Shown here: positions 12,763-21,085 of the stretch, in pieces | Position numbering within the stretch: position 1 is the first letter of the stretch | How the letters are laid out: every line of letters starts with the position of its first letter | DNA from: Odoribacter sp. UBA944 | GTDB taxonomy: Bacteria; Bacteroidota; Bacteroidia; Bacteroidales; Marinifilaceae | Length of the DNA stretch: 22,570 bases | Direction of reading: 5' to 3' | NCBI GenBank assembly: GCA_002293375.1 | Contig: DBDA01000043.1 | Coordinates: forward strand, 1,075-23,644 | The notes under the pieces: generated by a model | The model's input: the letters and a program-made list of their open reading frames with translations, nothing else | Databases searched by the model: none | Told to the model about the DNA's origin: nothing | Position numbers and translations under genes: made by a program

Positions 12763-14784
12763 ATGAAAAAAGGATTGTTGATTTTTTGGGCTTGTATTTT
12801 GGGCTTGTTTTCGGCCAATGCCCAGCAGATAGAGAATCCGACCAAATGGTCGTACTCCGCTGCTGATCTGGGGAACGGTGAATACGAGTTGGTGCTGAAA
12901 GCAACGTTGACCCCTGGTTGGACTATCTACTCCATGTATACCCCGGAAGGTGGCCCGTTGCAGACCTCTCTCACTTTTGAGAATGCCGGTACCGGTTTCG
13001 AGTTGGTTGGGAAAGCGGCAGAGGGGGAACCCAAAAAGAAAATGGATGAGGTTTTTGGAGTAGAGGTATGGTATTTTGAGAACATATACATGATCAAGCA
13101 GAAGATCAAAGTGACGGATGCTGCTCTTGCAGAGATCAAAGGAGCGTTGGAATTTCAGGTTTGTCAAGAGGGGGTGTGCGTACTGTTCGATGAAGAATTT
13201 TCCATTCCGTTGCCCGGTGGCGCATCGGCTTCCAAAGCGGAAGTGAAAGCGGAAGAACCGGAAAGCCAGAGTGACGAATCGCTCTGGATTTTCTTTTGGG
13301 CGGCTTTTGTAGGAGGATTGGCGGCAGTGATCATGCCGTGTGTATTCCCGATGATCCCAATGACGGTATCGTTCTTTATGCACAGCGATGCCAACAAAGC
13401 CAAAGCCAAAGCCAAAGCGCTCTTTTTCTCCCTCTCCATCATTGCGATCTATACTTTTCTCGGAGTGATTATATCGGTATTGATCGGGCCGGATTTTATC
13501 AACTGGTTGAGTACGAACTGGATACCGAATGTATTTTTCTTTGTGATTTTTTTGGCTTTTGCAGCCTCTTTTTTCGGGGCCTTTGAAATTGTGCTTCCTT
13601 CGTGGTTGGTCAATAAATCCGATAAACAGGCCGACAAAGGCGGATACATCGGTGCGTTCTTTATGGCCTTTACGTTGGTGCTGGTCTCCTTCTCCTGTAC
13701 CGCTCCCATTGTGGGAACCGTGTTGGTGGAAGCTGCCAGAGGCTCCGTATTGCGACCCATTATCGGTATGCTTGGCTTTTCCTTGGCGGTGGCCCTGCCG
13801 TTCGGTTTCTTTGCCTTTTTCCCGTCCAAATTATCCAACTTGCCGAAATCGGGAGGTTGGCTGAACTCTGTAAAGGTCGTATTGGGCTTTATCGAAGTAG
13901 CGCTCGGTTTTAAATTTTTGATGGTGGCCGACCAGGTGTACCACTGGGGATTGCTGGACCGGGAGATCTACATTGCCATCTGGATCGCCAACTTTACCCT
14001 GATGGGACTTTACCTGATCGGTAAGATTCGGTTCCGCCACGACAGTGACTTGGCCTATGTAGGGACGGGACGTTTGGCTGTCGCTCTCGCCACCTTTACC
14101 TTTGTGATCTACCTGATCCCCGGCATGTTCGGAGCGCCGTTAAAAGCATTGGCCGGTTACCTGCCTCCGCAGGAGACCATTGACTTCGACATTAACCGGA
14201 TCGTGCGTGACAACGCCCGGGAGATCATGCGCAGCGGTGTGGCTGTCGGCGGGAGTGCCCGGACAGACGCCTCCGCAACACCCTGTGAGGATCCGAAATA
14301 CGCCGACTTCCTGCATTTGGCCCATGGTTTGAACGGCTATTTTGACTACGAACAGGCCTTGCGGTGCGCCCAGGCACAGAACAAACCGCTTTTCATCGAT
14401 TTTACCGGACACGGTTGTGTGAATTGCCGAGAGATGGAGCAGTCCGTATGGTCTGATCCCCGGATCCTGTCCATGCTGGAAAATGAGTACGTGGTTGTAG
14501 CCTTGTATGTGGACGATAAAAAAACGCTGCCCGAATCAGAGTGGTATACGTCCGAGTACGACGGCAAGATGAAAAAGACCCTGGGTAAAAAGAATGCTGA
14601 TTTTCAGATCAAGTATTTTAATTCGAATGCACAACCCAACTATATTCTGTTGGACAGCCACGCAGAAGGGAAGGACTTGGAAAAGTATGTTCTGATGCCT
14701 GCCAGGGGACACGACTTGGACCGGGATGCTTTCTACAACTTCCTGAAACAGGGACTTGAGGAGTACAAGAAAAGAAATCAGTAA
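12763..14784 (+). CDS. dsbD: DsbD-type thiol:disulfide interchange protein, 673 aa
   Basis: An inner-membrane protein that carries electrons from cytoplasmic thioredoxin to periplasmic proteins. It has a signal peptide (first ~21 residues, ending SANAQ), an N-terminal DsbD-alpha-like domain with the cysteine pair in VCQEGVC (C134, C139), a membrane core of about eight segments (about 175-490) with the redox cysteines in MPCVFP (C193) and SFSCTAP (C312), and a C-terminal thioredoxin-like domain with HGCVNC (C552, C555). All six expected cysteines are present, so it should be active. It is larger than the E. coli protein mostly through spacer and C-terminal insertions (DDKKTLPESEWYTSEYDGK). It has its own candidate promoter and a strong terminator directly after the stop. 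Confidence 0.94.
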   Translation: MKKGLLIFWACILGLFSANAQQIENPTKWSYSAADLGNGEYELVLKATLTPGWTIYSMYTPEGGPLQTSLTFENAGTGFELVGKAAEGEPKKKMDEVFGVEVWYFENIYMIKQKIKVTDAALAEIKGALEFQVCQEGVCVLFDEEFSIPLPGGASASKAEVKAEEPESQSDESLWIFFWAAFVGGLAAVIMPCVFPMIPMTVSFFMHSDANKAKAKAKALFFSLSIIAIYTFLGVIISVLIGPDFINWLSTNWIPNVFFFVIFLAFAASFFGAFEIVLPSWLVNKSDKQADKGGYIGAFFMAFTLVLVSFSCTAPIVGTVLVEAARGSVLRPIIGMLGFSLAVALPFGFFAFFPSKLSNLPKSGGWLNSVKVVLGFIEVALGFKFLMVADQVYHWGLLDREIYIAIWIANFTLMGLYLIGKIRFRHDSDLAYVGTGRLAVALATFTFVIYLIPGMFGAPLKALAGYLPPQETIDFDINRIVRDNAREIMRSGVAVGGSARTDASATPCEDPKYADFLHLAHGLNGYFDYEQALRCAQAQNKPLFIDFTGHGCVNCREMEQSVWSDPRILSMLENEYVVVALYVDDKKTLPESEWYTSEYDGKMKKTLGKKNADFQIKYFNSNAQPNYILLDSHAEGKDLEKYVLMPARGHDLDRDAFYNFLKQGLEEYKKRNQ

Positions 14785-14791
14785 TAAAACG

Positions 14792-14820
14792 GGAGCTGGC
14801 TTTTCAGCCGGCTCCTTTTT
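14792..14820 (+). terminator. intrinsic terminator after dsbD
   Basis: GGAGCTGGCT (14792-14801), loop TTTC, AGCCGGCTCC (14806-14815), then five T. Ten base pairs including one G-T. The T run ends two bases before the next ATG at 14823, so the hairpin covers that gene's initiation region. Confidence 0.9.
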
Positions 14821-14822
14821 GT

Positions 14823-15446
14823 ATGGGAAAAGTAGTGGTTTGGGTACTGTTGCTTTCGTGTGCCGTATGGATGGGATGCGGAGGCAGGGAGAAGGAGAAA
14901 CCGTTCCGGTATTTCCGGAACTACTCCCGTACCTTTAACGACATGAACCCGAAGCATTTGGGGGCGGCTAAACAGTGGGGTGTCGAACCGCTTTCCGGTC
15001 CGGAGGCCATCCGGAAGGCCGGAAGAAAATTGGAGGAGGTGGAGGATTGCCGTTGGTACGAAGTCGACCGGTTGACCCATTCGCATCCCTATCTGGTTCC
15101 CCGGGCGCACCAGTTGTTGAAGCGTATCGGGGCTGGTTTTCGAGATTCCTTGGATAAGAAAGGATTGCCCACGTGCCGGATTGTTGTGACGAGCGTTCTC
15201 CGGACTGGCGAGACGGTGAAAGATCTCCGTCGGGGCAACATCAATGCCAGCGCCAATTCGGCCCATCTGTACGGAACTACTTTTGATATTGCCTATGCCC
15301 GTTTCAAAGGAGCCTCTTCCGAAAAAACAGAGTTGGATAAATTGAAATCCGTTCTGGCGGAGGTATTGCGGGATTTTCGTGCTGGCGGGCAGTGTTATGT
15401 GCGCTACGAGTATAAACAGGGCTGTTTTCATATAACGGTGCGATAA
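14823..15446 (+). CDS. DUF5715-family lipoprotein, M15-peptidase-like, 207 aa
   Basis: A putative lipoprotein: a hydrophobic N terminus ends in cysteine at 19 (VWMGCGG, a weak lipobox), with C13 (LLLSC) as an alternative. The C-terminal half carries what look like the zinc ligands of M15 carboxypeptidases: SAHLYGTTFDI (H148, D155) and CFHITVR (H203), preceded by VTSVLRT, as in D,D- or L,D-carboxypeptidases that trim peptidoglycan. I recognise this set as DUF5715. Peptidase activity is inferred from these residues and has not been shown for the family as far as I know. The start lies immediately after the dsbD terminator, so transcription depends on read-through or an unseen promoter. Confidence 0.85.
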   Translation: MGKVVVWVLLLSCAVWMGCGGREKEKPFRYFRNYSRTFNDMNPKHLGAAKQWGVEPLSGPEAIRKAGRKLEEVEDCRWYEVDRLTHSHPYLVPRAHQLLKRIGAGFRDSLDKKGLPTCRIVVTSVLRTGETVKDLRRGNINASANSAHLYGTTFDIAYARFKGASSEKTELDKLKSVLAEVLRDFRAGGQCYVRYEYKQGCFHITVR

Positions 15447-15452
15447 ATTTAC

Positions 15453-15460
15453 TATCTTCG
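15453..15460 (+). promoter_or_regulatory. weak -7-like box (TATCTTCG) before ychF
   Basis: TATCTTCG differs from TAnnTTTG at one position and lies 36 bases before the ychF start, in a 49-bp gap. No -33 match was seen. Confidence 0.3.
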
Positions 15461-15495
15461 CACTTCGATTTTTTTAATGAAATACATACTGATTC

Positions 15496-16596
15496 ATGGG
15501 TTTACAATGTGGAATTGTCGGATTGCCGAATGTCGGAAAATCGACTCTGTTTAATTGTCTGAGCAATGCCAAGGCGCAATCGGCTAACTTTCCGTTTTGT
15601 ACGATCGAACCGAATATTGGGGTCATTACAGTGCCCGACGATCGCTTGAACAAATTGGTCGAGTTGGTGAAACCGGTCAATGTGGTGCCGGCGGTGGTGG
15701 AGATCGTGGATATTGCGGGTTTGGTGAAGGGGGCCAGCAAAGGCGAGGGGTTGGGGAATAAATTCCTTTCCAACATCCGAGAGACCGATGCTATTATCCA
15801 CGTATTGCGCTGTTTTGACGACAATAATATCGTTCACGTGGACGGTTCCGTCAATCCGGTCCGGGACAAGGAGATCATCGATACGGAGTTGCAATTGAAA
15901 GATCTGGAGACGGTGGAGAGCCGTTTGCAGAAAGACGAGAAGCGGGCTATGACGGGTGGGGACCCGTTCGCCAAACGGCAGGTGGAGGTACTGTATCTCT
16001 ATAAAAAAGCGTTGGAGCAGGGATTGTCCGCCCGGACGGTGGTGTTGGACGATCTGCAGCGGGAAGCGGTCCGGGATTTGTCCTTGCTGACCAACAAACC
16101 GGTGCTGTATGTCTGCAACGTGGACGAGGCTTCGGTGGTGGCCGGAAACAAATACGTGGAGATGGTGCGGGAAGCGGTGCAGGGCGAACAGGCCGAAGTG
16201 CTGGTGATTGGGGCGGACATCGAATCGGACATTGCCGAATTGGAGACCTACGAGGAGAAACAGCTCTTTCTGGAAGATCTCGGTTTGCAGGAAGCCGGCG
16301 TGAACAAACTGATCCGGACAGCCTATAAATTACTGAACCTGCAAACCTACTTTACTGCCGGGGTCAAAGAGGTGCGGGCCTGGACTTTCCGGAAAGGCAT
16401 GAAAGCGCCGCAGACGGCCGGGATTATCCACACCGATTTTGAAAAAGGGTTTATCCGGGCGGAGGTGATCCGCTACGAGGACTTTGTTGCGCTCGGTTCG
16501 GAAGCGAAGTGCAAGGAGGCGGGAAAGATGGCCGTGGAGGGCAAAGAGTATGTGGTGCAGGACGGGGACATCATGCACTTCCGGTTTAACGTATAA
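15496..16596 (+). CDS. ychF: YchF/OLA1 ribosome-associated ATPase, 366 aa
   Basis: A universally conserved P-loop protein of the Obg family that binds ribosomes and prefers ATP. The P loop GLPNVGKSTLF is at residues 9-19, FPFCTIEPN is the switch region, DIAGLVKGASKGEGLGN is the G3 motif, and the base-recognition element is non-canonical (VCNVDE in place of NKxD), as in YchF. The C-terminal TGS domain ends DGDIMHFRFNV, with the usual AWTFRKGMKAPQTAG. Length is standard. It converges with the LolA-like gene on the other strand, with only 13 bp between the two stops. Confidence 0.97.
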   Translation: MGLQCGIVGLPNVGKSTLFNCLSNAKAQSANFPFCTIEPNIGVITVPDDRLNKLVELVKPVNVVPAVVEIVDIAGLVKGASKGEGLGNKFLSNIRETDAIIHVLRCFDDNNIVHVDGSVNPVRDKEIIDTELQLKDLETVESRLQKDEKRAMTGGDPFAKRQVEVLYLYKKALEQGLSARTVVLDDLQREAVRDLSLLTNKPVLYVCNVDEASVVAGNKYVEMVREAVQGEQAEVLVIGADIESDIAELETYEEKQLFLEDLGLQEAGVNKLIRTAYKLLNLQTYFTAGVKEVRAWTFRKGMKAPQTAGIIHTDFEKGFIRAEVIRYEDFVALGSEAKCKEAGKMAVEGKEYVVQDGDIMHFRFNV

Positions 16597-16609
16597 AAGT
16601 TCGGTTATT

Positions 16610-17236
16610 TTACCTCATATCCACTACTTCCACATTCGGGTGCTGTTTCGTGTCGAATGTGAAAAACGTGTCGGCCGGGATCGGCTGTGGCTGTTTCATG
16701 GAGTGCACTTCAATAATTAAGTTGGTGCCGTCTTTTCCGAAGGTGGTTACCTTCTGGATTTCGGAAGTGGCGGTTTTTACCCAGATCCCGATCTTGGAAA
16801 AATTCTTTTTCAGGTCTTCCGGATACAACTCGATGTAAGCCGTTCCGTTGGTGGTAGCCACTAAGTTCTGTTTGAACCCCCGGTTGTGTATATCGAAGAT
16901 TTGGGTCGGATTGAGCATCTCCTCTGCTTCTTCCGACGGATCTTTGATGTTTACCTCTTCCACTTCGGGCATGTAAGTATAGATATCCTTGCCGTCGTAG
17001 TAGTTGATGACATCCATGACGTCAATCCTGTATAATGCACCTTTCATGTAGGCTTTCCCTTCGTGTTTTTCCCGGAAATCTTCGGCTGTGTTCTCCATGG
17101 TTAGCGTGAACGCGATCTCCATAGCCGGCCACTCTTTTATTTTAGCGGCAGATTTGTCTAAAATGGTTTTGGCGTCGTTTTGTGCCGTCAGTACCAGTAC
17201 AGGCAGCAGTAATATCAAAGTCAACAGGGTTCGCAT
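16610..17236 (-). CDS. lolA: LolA-like outer membrane lipoprotein carrier protein, 208 aa
   Basis: A periplasmic protein that should ferry lipoproteins from the inner to the outer membrane. A signal peptide (MRTLLTLILLLPVLVLTAQ) is followed by the open beta-barrel LolA fold: EIAFTLTMENTAEDF, GKAYMKGALYRIDV, YYDGKDIYTYMPEVEEV, NLVATTNGTAYIELYPED and EIQKVTTFGKDGTNLIIEV. Length fits the family. The gene suits a genome rich in lipoproteins; three other genes here encode them. A TAACTTTG -7 box lies just upstream, back to back with the cdaA promoter. Confidence 0.9.
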   Translation of the reverse strand: MRTLLTLILLLPVLVLTAQNDAKTILDKSAAKIKEWPAMEIAFTLTMENTAEDFREKHEGKAYMKGALYRIDVMDVINYYDGKDIYTYMPEVEEVNIKDPSEEAEEMLNPTQIFDIHNRGFKQNLVATTNGTAYIELYPEDLKKNFSKIGIWVKTATSEIQKVTTFGKDGTNLIIEVHSMKQPQPIPADTFFTFDTKQHPNVEVVDMR

Positions 17237-17259
17237 AGCAGTTTGTTTTAAGATCGGTG

Positions 17260-17289
17260 CAAAGTTACTAAATTTTTTACGTAGTTTTG
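17260..17289. promoter_or_regulatory. compact divergent promoters for lolA (minus) and cdaA (plus)
   Basis: CAAAGTTA at 17260-17267 reads TAACTTTG on the minus strand, 23 bases before the lolA start at 17236. TAGTTTTG at 17282-17289 is a plus-strand -7 box 24 bases before the cdaA ATG. Both fit TAnnTTTG; they are 14 bases apart, and their polymerase footprints must overlap. No good -33 TTTG was found for either. Confidence 0.55.
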
Positions 17290-17313
17290 CAGGTAAATAT
17301 ACCTGTTACAAAA

Positions 17314-18102
17314 ATGATACCACTCTTTATAAAATTCGGCTTTTTCGATGTATTGGATATATTGATGGTAGCTTTTATCATCTTCCAGGTATACCGTTTA
17401 GTCAGGGGAACAGCGGCCATGCACATTTTGGTTGGGATCTTTCTGGTCGGACTGTTGTGGCTGTTGGTACGGGCGTTCAACATGGAGTTGATGACTTCCA
17501 TCATGAGCCAGTTCATCGGGGTCGGGGTGATTGCATTGCTGATTGTTTTCCAGCAGGAGGTGCGCCGGTTTTTGCTGCTGATGGGGAGTAAGTACAACCT
17601 GCAGAATTTTGTGAGTTTGGAGGGGTTTTTCAAGAAACCGGCCATTGCGGAGGATGTTTCCGAGGCTATTGCAGATGCCTGTGATTACTTCTCCGCTACA
17701 CAAACAGGCGCGTTGATCGTGATCGCTCAAAATACGGAACTGTTCGGTTATGCCCAGACCGGCGTACTGCTCAGGGCCAAAGTAACCACAGAGTTGCTGG
17801 AAAATATCTTTTTTAAAAATTCACCTTTGCATGACGGCGCCGTCATCATTGCAGATAATAAGATCCTGGCGGCCCGTTGCATCCTGCCCGTATCGGACCT
17901 GACCAACCTGCCCGGAAGCATGGGACTTCGCCACCGGGCAGCTTTGGGACTTAGCGCCGTGAGTGATGCGTTGGTGGTGGTGGTTAGCGAAGAGACCGGC
18001 AATATCACTTTTGTAAAAGAGGGCAACTACAAGGTGCGGGTCACTCCGGATAATTTGCGGCAATACCTGCGCAAGGATTACTCCGGATTCGTTGTCAAAT
18101 AA
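17314..18102 (+). CDS. cdaA: diadenylate cyclase CdaA, 262 aa
   Basis: Membrane-bound synthase of the second messenger c-di-AMP from two ATP. Three membrane segments (about residues 10-85) precede the DAC domain. The catalytic DGA motif (SPLHDGAV, D174-A176) and the RHR motif (R206-R208 in GLRHRAALG) are intact. The ATG at 17314 is chosen over a TTG 27 bases upstream because the TTG lies inside the -7 box at 17282-17289, and MIPLFIKFGFFDVLDIL is a normal N terminus. It is divergent from lolA and converges on nuoN with 27 bp between stops. No c-di-AMP phosphodiesterase or receptor is seen nearby. Confidence 0.96.
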   Translation: MIPLFIKFGFFDVLDILMVAFIIFQVYRLVRGTAAMHILVGIFLVGLLWLLVRAFNMELMTSIMSQFIGVGVIALLIVFQQEVRRFLLLMGSKYNLQNFVSLEGFFKKPAIAEDVSEAIADACDYFSATQTGALIVIAQNTELFGYAQTGVLLRAKVTTELLENIFFKNSPLHDGAVIIADNKILAARCILPVSDLTNLPGSMGLRHRAALGLSAVSDALVVVVSEETGNITFVKEGNYKVRVTPDNLRQYLRKDYSGFVVK

Positions 18103-18129
18103 CAACCGGACAGAGATCGGTCAGCCACT

Positions 18130-19557
18130 TTACGAGCCGAAGCTGAAGAGGTGGATGTTTTCGTAGATCAGGCCGATAAACCCGGTAAACAAAATTCCCA
18201 GACAGCATATAGTCAAACTCAGGCGGGTATAATTGTCGGAGCGAAAAGGCCTGATGGGATTTTCGTTTTTATTGATAAACACAGCTTTGATGACCCGCAG
18301 GTAGTAAAATAGCGACAGAACGGTATTTAGCAGGGCGATCAGCACCAGTACATAAAATCCCTGTTCGGCAGCGGCGGCAAAAATAAAGAATTTGCTGAAA
18401 AAGCCGGCAAAAGGAGGGATGCCTGCTAAGGAGAAGAGCGCGATCATCAGAACAAAACTAAGGCGCGGATGGGTGGTATAGAGCTCATTGTAATCGTCTA
18501 TGGTGATTTTTCCGGAGCGCTGTTCGACGATGGTGATGACACCGAAGGCAGCTAAATTGGAGAACATGTACACCAATACATAGTATACTAATCCCGTCAT
18601 TCCCAAGGCGGTTCCGCTGATGCCCCCCAACAGGATATAGCCGGCCTGCGAAATGGAAGAGTAGGCTAGAAAACGTTTCAGATTTTGCTGGCGGATGGCG
18701 AACAAGTTTGCCAGTGTGATGGTGATGATGATAATGCCGTACAGGAGGGTTTGCCATTGGTGGATCAGCCCGCCGAAAACCTTGTATAGGATGGTCATCA
18801 ATACAAAAGCGGCCGCTCCTTTGGAGACCACGGAGAGGTAGGCGGTGACGCCTGTGGGGGCGCCTTCATATACATCCGGCGTCCATTGGTGAAAAGGAAC
18901 CAGAGAGAGTTTGAAAGCGAGGCCTGCCAGAAAGAGCACAAAGGCCACCAGTTGCAGCGGAGTGCCGGTGACGTGTGCCGGAATGTCGGTGAAATAGAGC
19001 GTTCCGGTGGTTCCGTAGATGAGGGAGATGCCGTACAGGGAGAGTCCGGAGGCGAAGACTGCGGAGAGAATGTATTTGGCCCCCGCTTCGGCTGAACCGT
19101 TGTTGTATTTGTCAAAGGCCACCATCGCAGCTAAGGGGAGGGAGGCGGTTTCCAATCCGATGACAAACAGCAGGAAGTTGCCCGCGGAGATCATCAGGTA
19201 CATGCCTAAGAGGGTGGAGAGTGTCAACAGGTAAAATTCGCCGCGGCGGATGACCGTCTTTTCGCTTTCCAGCCAATTCCGTGCCTGCAGGAATACCAGC
19301 AATGTGCCGATGTTGAGAATGGTCTTCACGATGTTTCCCATGGGAAAATTCAGGTACATACCGCCAAAGGCGCTGCCTTCGGTACCTGTACCGGGAAGGG
19401 CGTGCCAGACCGTATGGAGCCCCAGCAACAGGCAGGCCACCCATTGGAAATGTTTCAGACCCTTTGGGGAACCGAACAGGTCGTAGATCAGCAGGAGTAC
19501 CATAACGCCAATCAGGGAGAGCTCCTCTTGCAGGTATGTAAAATTTGAAAAATCCAT
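18130..19557 (-). CDS. nuoN: NADH-quinone oxidoreductase subunit N, 475 aa
   Basis: An antiporter-like proton-channel subunit in the membrane arm of complex I. It is almost wholly hydrophobic, with about 14 membrane segments. The family motif FHQWTPDVYEGAPTGVTAYL, then SVVSKGAAAF with the central lysine, lies in the middle, preceded by GLETASLPLAAM. Length is typical. It is the last gene of the nuo operon here, starting 21 bp after nuoM ends, and converges on cdaA. I see no convincing terminator in the 27 bp after its stop. Confidence 0.96.
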   Translation of the reverse strand: MDFSNFTYLQEELSLIGVMVLLLIYDLFGSPKGLKHFQWVACLLLGLHTVWHALPGTGTEGSAFGGMYLNFPMGNIVKTILNIGTLLVFLQARNWLESEKTVIRRGEFYLLTLSTLLGMYLMISAGNFLLFVIGLETASLPLAAMVAFDKYNNGSAEAGAKYILSAVFASGLSLYGISLIYGTTGTLYFTDIPAHVTGTPLQLVAFVLFLAGLAFKLSLVPFHQWTPDVYEGAPTGVTAYLSVVSKGAAAFVLMTILYKVFGGLIHQWQTLLYGIIIITITLANLFAIRQQNLKRFLAYSSISQAGYILLGGISGTALGMTGLVYYVLVYMFSNLAAFGVITIVEQRSGKITIDDYNELYTTHPRLSFVLMIALFSLAGIPPFAGFFSKFFIFAAAAEQGFYVLVLIALLNTVLSLFYYLRVIKAVFINKNENPIRPFRSDNYTRLSLTICCLGILFTGFIGLIYENIHLFSFGS

Positions 19558-19578
19558 TTGTATTGCGTATCAATGAGG

Positions 19579-21063
19579 TTATTGAAGGTGTTCAATGATC
19601 GGTGACAGGCTCTCTCCGATCATGTCGGACAACCAGAGCGGGGCCACTCCGATGCCGGCAATGGCGGTGATCAGCAGGATGGCGGTGAGCCGTTCGTGCC
19701 AAGCAGCGTCCGGGAGTTGCAGGTACTCCCGGCGAAGGGGGCCGTACAGCAATTTGCCGACTGTCCGTAAAATGTACACGGCGGTGGCGACAATGGAGGT
19801 ACAGGCAACAATGGTAAAGATCCGGTGGAAGGTGTCCGCGTGTTGGAAGGCTCCGACAAAGATGGTCATTTCGGCTACAAACCCGCTTAATCCGGGCAGT
19901 CCGAGGGAGGCCAGACCGGCAATAACATAGCAGGCTCCCAGGAACGGCATGACCTTCATCAAGCCTCCCATCTCGCGGATGTCCCGGGTGTGGGTGCGTC
20001 CGTAGATCATACCGATCAGGGCAAAGAAGAGGGCGGTCATCAACCCGTGGGAGAGCATCTGCAGGATGGCCCCGTTCATGGCGGTTTGGTTCAGCATCAG
20101 GATAGCGAACAGCACCAATCCGCAGTGGCTAACGGAGGAGTAGGCGTTGATGTATTTCAGATCGGTCTGGACGATGGCCGAGTAAGCACCGTAAACAACG
20201 CTGATACCGGTCAGGATGATAAAGATCCAGGAGAGCTCCTGGGCGGCCTCCGGCATCAGGTAAATAGCTACCCGGAAACAGCCGTATCCCCCCAATTTCA
20301 TCAATACGCCCGCGTGCAGCATGGAAACGGCCGTCGGGGCCGATGCGTGGCCGTCGGGCGACCAGGTGTGGAAAGGAAAGAGGGCTCCCAATATGCCGAA
20401 CCCGGTGAAAACGAGCGGAAAGAGCCAGCGTTGCGCCTCTACCGGAAGGCCGGTGCGGGCGATCTCCAACAGGTTCATGCTGGGAACGCCGGCTGCGGCG
20501 GAGAAGAAATAGATGCCGAGTATACCGAGCAGCAGCAACGCAGAACCACCCATCAGCATCAGGGTCAGCTTCATGGCGGAGTACTCTTTTTTACCGCTTC
20601 CCCACACGCCAATCAGCAGGTACATGGGGATGAGGGCAACCTCGTAAAAGAGGAACATCGTAAAGAGGTCCACGGAGATAAAAAAGCCGAACACGCCGAC
20701 GGAGAGCAGGCAGAACCACAGGAAGTACTCTTTTGGCAAGAATTCGGTCTTCCAGGAAGCGAGAATCCCTGTAAACACAATGATGGCGGAGAGGAGCAGC
20801 ATGGCGACGGATACGCCGTCTACGCCGACCGAGTAGTGGATGTGCAGCGGGGCGTACCACACCGTGTCGGCGGTAAAGAGCATTTCGGCCGTCTGCCCGG
20901 CGCTTCGCTTTCCCAAATAGGCAACGGCCAAACCGATGGCCAGCGCCAGCAGGAGAGAGGCCCCGACCGTCACTACGCAACGGATCTGTTTCAGACGGGC
21001 CGCGAAGAAAAGGCCGGCCATCATCAGCAGGGGGATCAGTACGAACAGGGATAGTATATTCAT
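19579..21063 (-). CDS. nuoM: NADH-quinone oxidoreductase subunit M, 494 aa
   Basis: The middle antiporter-like subunit of the complex I membrane arm. Characteristic sequences are FYEVALIPMYLLIGVWG, with the conserved glutamate, and FHTWSPDGHASAPTAVSMLH, then AGVLMKLGGYG with the channel lysine. About 14 membrane segments; length is as expected. It begins 22 bp after nuoL ends and is followed 21 bp later by nuoN, in the usual L-M-N order. Confidence 0.97.
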   Translation of the reverse strand: MNILSLFVLIPLLMMAGLFFAARLKQIRCVVTVGASLLLALAIGLAVAYLGKRSAGQTAEMLFTADTVWYAPLHIHYSVGVDGVSVAMLLLSAIIVFTGILASWKTEFLPKEYFLWFCLLSVGVFGFFISVDLFTMFLFYEVALIPMYLLIGVWGSGKKEYSAMKLTLMLMGGSALLLLGILGIYFFSAAAGVPSMNLLEIARTGLPVEAQRWLFPLVFTGFGILGALFPFHTWSPDGHASAPTAVSMLHAGVLMKLGGYGCFRVAIYLMPEAAQELSWIFIILTGISVVYGAYSAIVQTDLKYINAYSSVSHCGLVLFAILMLNQTAMNGAILQMLSHGLMTALFFALIGMIYGRTHTRDIREMGGLMKVMPFLGACYVIAGLASLGLPGLSGFVAEMTIFVGAFQHADTFHRIFTIVACTSIVATAVYILRTVGKLLYGPLRREYLQLPDAAWHERLTAILLITAIAGIGVAPLWLSDMIGESLSPIIEHLQ

Positions 21064-21085
21064 AGGTTTTTGATTTTCGAGGGGG

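Noticed and set aside
15477..15554. Possible overlapping upstream frame of 25 codons before ychF
   Set aside because: Its ATG is 19 bases before ychF and out of frame; short, with no other support, so probably chance.
17287..17313. TTG start ten codons... upstream of the cdaA ATG
   Set aside because: The codon is inside a -7 box, so it would not be in the transcript; the ATG at 17314 (nine codons further on) gives a normal CdaA N terminus.
18103..18129. Terminator between the convergent cdaA and nuoN genes
   Set aside because: Only a 3-4-bp stem (CCG...CGG) and no T tract on either strand.
19990..21054. 354-codon plus-strand open frame antisense to nuoM
   Set aside because: The sequence is rich in Gly, Gln, His and Glu, as expected for the antisense of a membrane protein gene; nuoM has all its family motifs.
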